Below are positions 6,164-10,543 of a stretch of DNA of 10,543 nucleotides, piece after piece. Positions within the stretch are counted from its first letter, which is position 1; each line of letters opens with the position of its first letter. The notes beneath the pieces were generated by a model. The model saw only the letters and a list, made by a program, of their open reading frames with translations, was not told where the DNA came from and ran no database searches. This DNA comes from Phoronis ovalis (lineage: Eukaryota; Phoronida; Phoronidae), in contig JAOXYB010062502.1 of assembly GCA_028565635.1 (NCBI GenBank), forward strand, positions 1 to 10,543, written 5' to 3'. The position numbers and the translations under genes were made by a program.

Positions 6164-9100
6164 CTGTAATAAAACATTTTTTTTATCATAAGAATTCTTT
6201 ACACATCTAACATATCTGTAAAGTTGTTGCAGTTTTCCCCAGCTTCACAAAAAGAACGCTAGTAGGAGCATTTGTTGGTATTAAATTAGCTCCCTTAAAC
6301 TACATAGTACTAAGTGTTTTCGGAATATATTTACAGTAAAATGCTCGATTCACAAATTACCTTGTTAAGATTTCCACAAGTTATTTACTAAGTAACCATT
6401 TTTCATAATTTCCAAAAATTGATGTACCGCAGTTTGTGAAATGATAATTGTATTAGGAACAAAATAGTGTTGGAACAAAATAGAGTTATAATAACCTTGA
6501 TTTAATTTTTTAAGTATAAAACTTCTTTCTATCAACCTTTTCAAATAAAAGTGCATACAATGAATTATTTTACCAAGTCAAAATAGAAAGTTAATAACCC
6601 CTCATTCACACACCTTACTTTCAAATTTTAAATTATACTTTTCATTCATTGTTAGCCCTAGACACATTTTATAACATACCCAAAGAATAATATTTGTTGT
6701 AAAAGACTGAATTAAATTTCAACATGAAAAATATACTAGATATTTTATGCTTGCAACTGCAGTGATCATGATATTGCCATATATTGCACTAAGTGAAGTC
6801 TGTATAATTTATTGTCAATGTAAAGAAAGATTACAATACAAGCTTAGAAGTCCTATTTAGTGGCAATCCTATGATTTAAAAATATCATACATTGTTTCTA
6901 AACACATTTGTTTTTTTATTTTTGACTGATCAATACCTTTAATCCACAAACAACTGAAGCAATAGCAATCAAAAAACCAAAATTCTATTTTCTTTTTTCT
7001 ATGACACTACTTTAAAAAAGTCAGTATTTTATTAACCAGCATTACATATGGTAAAATGTGTAACTTAATAATTTTATGCACATTTTTCTAAAACATTTTT
7101 AAAAAAAGGTGATGGTACATTTCACATGGCATTAATTACATGTTTTCCTTGAAACTCTAACACTTGACTGTCATACACTCAGTTACCCAGTATTTTCCTC
7201 GTAATTAGTCATAATAGTCTGTTTTTTTCATAATATTCACAACAGAAGCAAAGAAATATGTTTGTGCATGTTTTAGAACCCCCCAGTGTTGTTTACAGTT
7301 CACAGTATATCTGGATGCCAACCACATATAACATGGCAAAGGATGTATGTTCTGACTGATAACACAACATGTACTTGTACTTCAACAGTAAAACTATTTC
7401 CATATTGCATTTGGTATGTAACATATTTAACCTTTGAATATGCACAGTTTCAAGGGCACAAAGTAGCTGTGGATCTAATACCAGTAAGATACATATAGTT
7501 GGTACATTAGCAAGTCATTCCCACTCATAGGGTACTGGTTTTGGATATTTCAAAAATGATTTCTATAAGATTCGATGCAAACTAAAATTTAAATTGATTA
7601 TAAATGTGAGCACTCCAAACGGGGCATTTGATTCGAAAATGCATAACAACAATTTTTTATGCACTAGATACTGTGACATGCAATAAATTTATTCTTGAAT
7701 ACTCTCTCATAAACAGTCAAGTAAAAGCACAGTAAACAGTTGGGTGTAAGACCAGGATTAATACCAACAAAGCTTTTTAAAAACACTTTTGTATCAATTA
7801 ATTAGATAAAAAGTCAACATAATTATTTTTCTAGGTGTAAAAAATCTCAATTTCCTATTCCTAATAATAGTATTAATGTCTATTTGGCATGTTTTATAGA
7901 CAAATCTAACAATTATAGAGTATGCTGCCTAAAGATTATAAAAACTTTAAATATTTGTAAAAATAGTTCTGTCTATAGCTAAGCCACTAAACAATTATAT
8001 AGGATACTACCATAATAAAGAAAAAAACATAACCTGCATACCTCAGCTTTATAATAAGAAACACAGACAGCTTATAATCATAGAAAACATGAACCAAATA
8101 TATTACCTGCCTAGAGAATGTGCAGCCAAGCTAATGAAAACTATTTGACTGTCATGAACATCTTTCTACTTGGGCTTCTAACTAAAGAAGCCAAATAAGG
8201 AAACATCAATCTAAAAATAGCAAGATAGAATATGCTTCAAACTTAGAGTAATGATGAAGGCTGGCAAACTCCTTCAAGTAGAAAATTTAATTCAGTTTCT
8301 TCTAAAGTTGTATTTAAAATATTTAATGAAATCAGCCGAAATTAAGCAATTTTTGTCAGAAAACTGAGCACTGCACAAGTAAACCAACTAATCTTTAAAT
8401 GTTCTGGCTATACAATTCAAATACATCTCAATTTTATCTAATAGTACTTTAAAAAAAACTCCTGGGACAAATGTTCCTTTACATATTTCTAGCATTTGCA
8501 CACATAAAAAATATTACATTTATTGAAATTCAATGTTATTGAAATTCCACTTCTTGATATTTTTAAAATATACTTTTACTATTAACAATTTCCAAACTCA
8601 AAAATTATCGAGGGCAGGTTTTTGCTTATATTATCACACCTGTAATCTGGGGTTATATATGAAACACACCCACTTCCTAGATTTCTGTACTTCGATATGA
8701 CTTGAATATCACAACAAATCAAAAGCTTTAATAACCATCATTCTAATTGTAATATACTCTAATAACACACATTGAATTTTAATCACAATCTATGTACTTA
8801 ATACAGCCCAGGTATTAATTAAGTAGGTAATTCTAGATAGATAAAACTGAAAATCTGGCAAAGCTTGTTACATATACATACAGTATACAGCTACACCTAC
8901 CAGATTAAGATACAACTACATCAGCAACATGTCAGGTGTACAAGCCAAAATCAAGTCTGATAGTCCCCTCATGACGGCTGCATACTGTACATGTCAAAGA
9001 TGTATAGAGTCATCAAAATGGTTATAGGTATGTGGTTTTTCAGGATCACTGCTTATGTTGTGTACATTTCAACCCTGGGATCTTTACACAACACGATGCG

Positions 9101-9190
9101 ATTTTACCTCAAAACTGCTTGCAACAAATTGCCGAAAATAAAATCTGCTTATAGAATGCTAGATTGCACCATCAGTAATCCTGAAGATAT
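6164..9190 (-). other. Long AT-rich non-coding region, probably FHL 5' intron
   Basis: No coding exon, tRNA, rRNA or intact mobile element is recognised in 3 kb on either strand. CpG is very sparse (about a dozen by eye to 9000), as in the FHL and Tollip gene bodies. Together with the acceptor-like site at 6164, this suggests that the region is transcribed as the first FHL intron, with a non-coding first exon further right. It could equally be intergenic DNA. Only short A and T runs and one small direct repeat (6456-6483) stand out. Confidence 0.45.
6456..6483 (+). repeat. 12-bp direct repeat
   Basis: GGAACAAAATAG occurs exactly at 6456-6467 and 6472-6483, with a period of 16 bases. It is a minor local duplication. 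Confidence 0.6.
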
Positions 9191-9301
9191 GTAACCTGGG
9201 CTGCAGCTAGGATGGTGCTGCGCAGGTTTATCCTGAGGTTTACATTCTGCCGCAGGATAGCGTTGTGCAGGTTTACATTCTGCTGCAGGACAGTGCTGCT
9301 C
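9191..9301. repeat. 33-bp minisatellite, about 3.4 units
   Basis: Two full units occupy 9236-9268 and 9269-9301. Both start AGGTTTACATTCTGC and differ at about seven positions. A truncated unit (AGGTTTATCCTG, 9224-9235) and a more diverged unit ending at 9223 precede them. The array is richer in G and C than its surroundings and rich in CTGCAG-like motifs. Because 33 is a multiple of three, it leaves long open frames on the minus strand with repeated PAAECKPAQ-like peptides. These look like a by-product and not a gene. Confidence 0.8.
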
Positions 9302-9402
9302 AGATTGACTACCCAGTAGTGCTGCATAGACCTGCAGAATAATGTTGCATGGCGCATGTGCAGAGTAAGGATGTTGTCTATATCTTTTACTGCTATATGA
9401 CC
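9302..9402. other. Spacer between minisatellite and MITE
   Basis: CTGC- and TGCA-rich sequence to about 9365 may be decayed further units of the minisatellite. From about 9380 on, the sequence (with TGACCT at 9398-9403) belongs to the older TGACCT-rich DNA that continues beyond the MITE. Confidence 0.35.
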
Positions 9403-9410
9403 TCTTGACC
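9403..9410 (+). repeat. Left target-site duplication of the MITE
   Basis: TCTTGACC here is repeated exactly at 9716-9723. The identity stops exactly at 8 bases on both sides, as expected for a transposition scar. Confidence 0.8.
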
Positions 9411-9493
9411 CCCGGGGGGCAGTCAATATGAAAGTGGGTACGCATGTTCCAACAAAATTTTGCGTAAAAGGGTAAGTTTTTCCAACCAACGGA

Positions 9494-9511
9494 GCGTAAC
9501 ATGCGTTACGC
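9494..9511. repeat. 7-bp stem hairpin inside the MITE
   Basis: GCGTAAC (9494-9500) and GTTACGC (9505-9511) are perfect inverted copies around ATGC. It lies just inside the left TIR and may be a subterminal transposase-binding or structural motif. That role is inferred. Confidence 0.6.
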
Positions 9512-9512
9512 A

Positions 9513-9663
9513 CTTAGGGTTTGTTTTTTGGCTAAAATCACGAAAAGGGGTGCTTTTTTTGAAGTGTGACACTTCGTTAGGGGTGTTTTTTCCCCAAAAG
9601 TCACTTCCTTAAGGGTGTATTTTTTTTACAGAATTTCAGTTCGTTAGGGGCATTTTTGAAAAG
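9513..9663 (+). repeat. Core of the MITE: about five degenerate 32-35-bp repeats
   Basis: The units start near 9513, 9543, 9577, 9609 and 9644. Each has a GGGG-type block (TTAGGGGTG, AAAAGGGGTG, TTAAGGGTG, TTAGGGGCA) followed by a T run, and most end in CACTTCG, CACTTCC or CAGTTCG. Together they occupy half of the element. Confidence 0.7.
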
Positions 9664-9715
9664 CCATGTTGGAACATGGGTACCCACTTTCATATTGACT
9701 GCCCCCCCCCCCCGG

Positions 9716-9723
9716 TCTTGACC
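9716..9723 (+). repeat. Right target-site duplication of the MITE
   Basis: TCTTGACC is an exact copy of 9403-9410. Confidence 0.8.
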
Positions 9724-10543
9724 TCAAGGTTAATTTTATCCAGCCTCATGATGGCTTAATTCAAACTATAAACCTGTTAGAAAAGCTGTTCTCAAGATAC
9801 AGCATATTGAATTTACTTTTAAATTAATTGAAACTTCAAAAAGTACAAAATCTGACCTTATATATAAAATGACCTCTGCAATTTTAACAATTTGAACTGT
9901 ACGTGACTCTAAATGATCTCAAGTTCAACAATAGCCTACCCCCAGGGATCTATCTCTGGCTATCTTCAAGACACACTCTGAAAATTGGCAGAGAGAAAGA
10001 AAGAATAAATGAAAGAAATCAACATACAAACCCTTCCCTACTGCAGCTATCCTACAAGTATACCAATGTACCAGAGCAGGAGCTGAAATTCATTTTTTAA
10101 ACTCTAATTCAACAGAGCAGGTCATAGCACATTTTATGTAAATCATCTTTAAAAATAAAATAATTATAGCTAAAATATTAATAGGTATATAAACTGAAAC
10201 TGACCAAACAGCTTAGACCACAAAAAATAATAAAACATCATTGGATATATTGCCCATGCCAAAATTAGCCCCCTGAATGCAAGACCCAGAAACTGCAGTA
10301 TTACTTGGATTTACTAATTAAATTTTTCTTTACACAGCTCTGGCTCCTGCTGGGACAAAGTGTGATAACATCTATTACCTTTATATAGTAAGCCAATAAA
10401 AGCACACTGATATAAGCTTATGTAACAACTATAAAAATAAAGTTACAGAATAAAATTTTTCTAAAGGTAGTTTTTGCTCAATGCAATATATAAAAATCAT
10501 TTTAGCACCCCCGAAATACCTGAGTTACATATTTTTTTCTAAT
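9724..10543. other. Non-coding DNA, TGACCT-rich at its left end
   Basis: No gene is recognised. TGACCT half-sites recur at 9719-9724, 9855-9860 and 9871-9876, which suggests a decayed interspersed repeat that the MITE entered. A purine tract (GAGAGAAAGAAAGAATAAA, about 9990-10008) is a simple-sequence patch. The rest to the right edge is AT-rich with nothing recognisable. Confidence 0.4.

Larger units (their letters stand above)
9411..9715. mobile_element. 305-bp MITE with long TIRs and 8-bp target duplication
   Basis: The left end (9411-9454) begins CCCGGGGGGCAGTCAATATG. The right end (9667-9715) read inward begins CCGG, continues the G run and reaches the same CAGTCAATATGAAAGTGGGT. From CAG inward the two ends match over about 35 bases with one difference (GTACGCATG against GTACCCATG). 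The G run is 6 on the left and 12 on the right, probably slippage. There is no open frame for a transposase, so it would be mobilised in trans. An 8-bp duplication is typical of hAT and P superfamilies. I assign hAT only tentatively. The core is a set of degenerate tandem repeats. Confidence 0.85.

Noticed and set aside
9149-9513. Two overlapping minus-strand open frames of 113-117 codons with repeated Cys-Lys-Pro peptides
   Set aside because: Their openness comes from the 33-bp minisatellite and the left MITE end. There is no family resemblance and no start context or splice support.
10330-10380. Possible short exon after TTTCTTTACACAG
   Set aside because: It has no matching donor at a useful place, no coding signal, and no resemblance to FHL or Tollip.
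1-10543. tRNA, rRNA, CRISPR array, bacterial operon or viral gene
   Set aside because: I read both strands for cloverleaf boxes, repeat-spacer regularity, ribosome sites and polymerase or capsid motifs and saw none. The window is animal nuclear DNA.

Overview
The window looks like ordinary nuclear DNA of an animal. It is AT-rich, its genes are split by GT-AG introns, and it carries a short non-autonomous DNA transposon and a minisatellite. Two conserved genes can be read. The species cannot be fixed from the sequence. An invertebrate, perhaps a marine deuterostome, is my impression from the compact introns and from the style of the G-run-ended repeat and the TGACCT-rich repeat around it. I hold that weakly.

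Left part (1 to about 3500). Bases 1-265 are unusually rich in CpG and may be a promoter or a young repeat. A perfect 13-bp hairpin follows at 267-298. Bases 300-1554 read as intron. The last coding exon of a Tollip-like gene lies at 1555-1763 on the plus strand and carries the ubiquitin-binding CUE domain. After its stop come about 1.7 kb of AT-rich 3' UTR or intergenic DNA.

Middle part (about 3490-6163). A complete four-and-a-half-LIM (FHL2-like) coding region runs on the minus strand in five coding exons. The spliced protein is 285 residues and every zinc ligand is present. An in-frame stop two codons upstream fixes its start. Its poly(A) signal and GU-rich downstream element are clear. 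The two genes converge tail to tail, and their candidate 3' ends meet at a small inverted repeat near 3454-3530.

Right part (6164-10543). No coding exon is recognisable. CpG is depleted through 6164-9000, which fits a long 5' intron of the FHL gene but does not prove it. Near the right end are a 33-bp minisatellite (9191-9301) and a 305-bp MITE (9411-9715) with long terminal inverted repeats, an exact 8-bp target duplication and a core of about five degenerate 32-35-bp repeats. The MITE sits inside an older TGACCT-rich sequence.

The two genes have no evident joint function: Tollip is a ubiquitin and endosome adaptor, and FHL is a LIM-only scaffold and transcriptional cofactor. I found no sign of a new multi-gene system. 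The most unusual items are the MITE architecture, the shared 3'-end module and the CpG-rich patch at the left edge.
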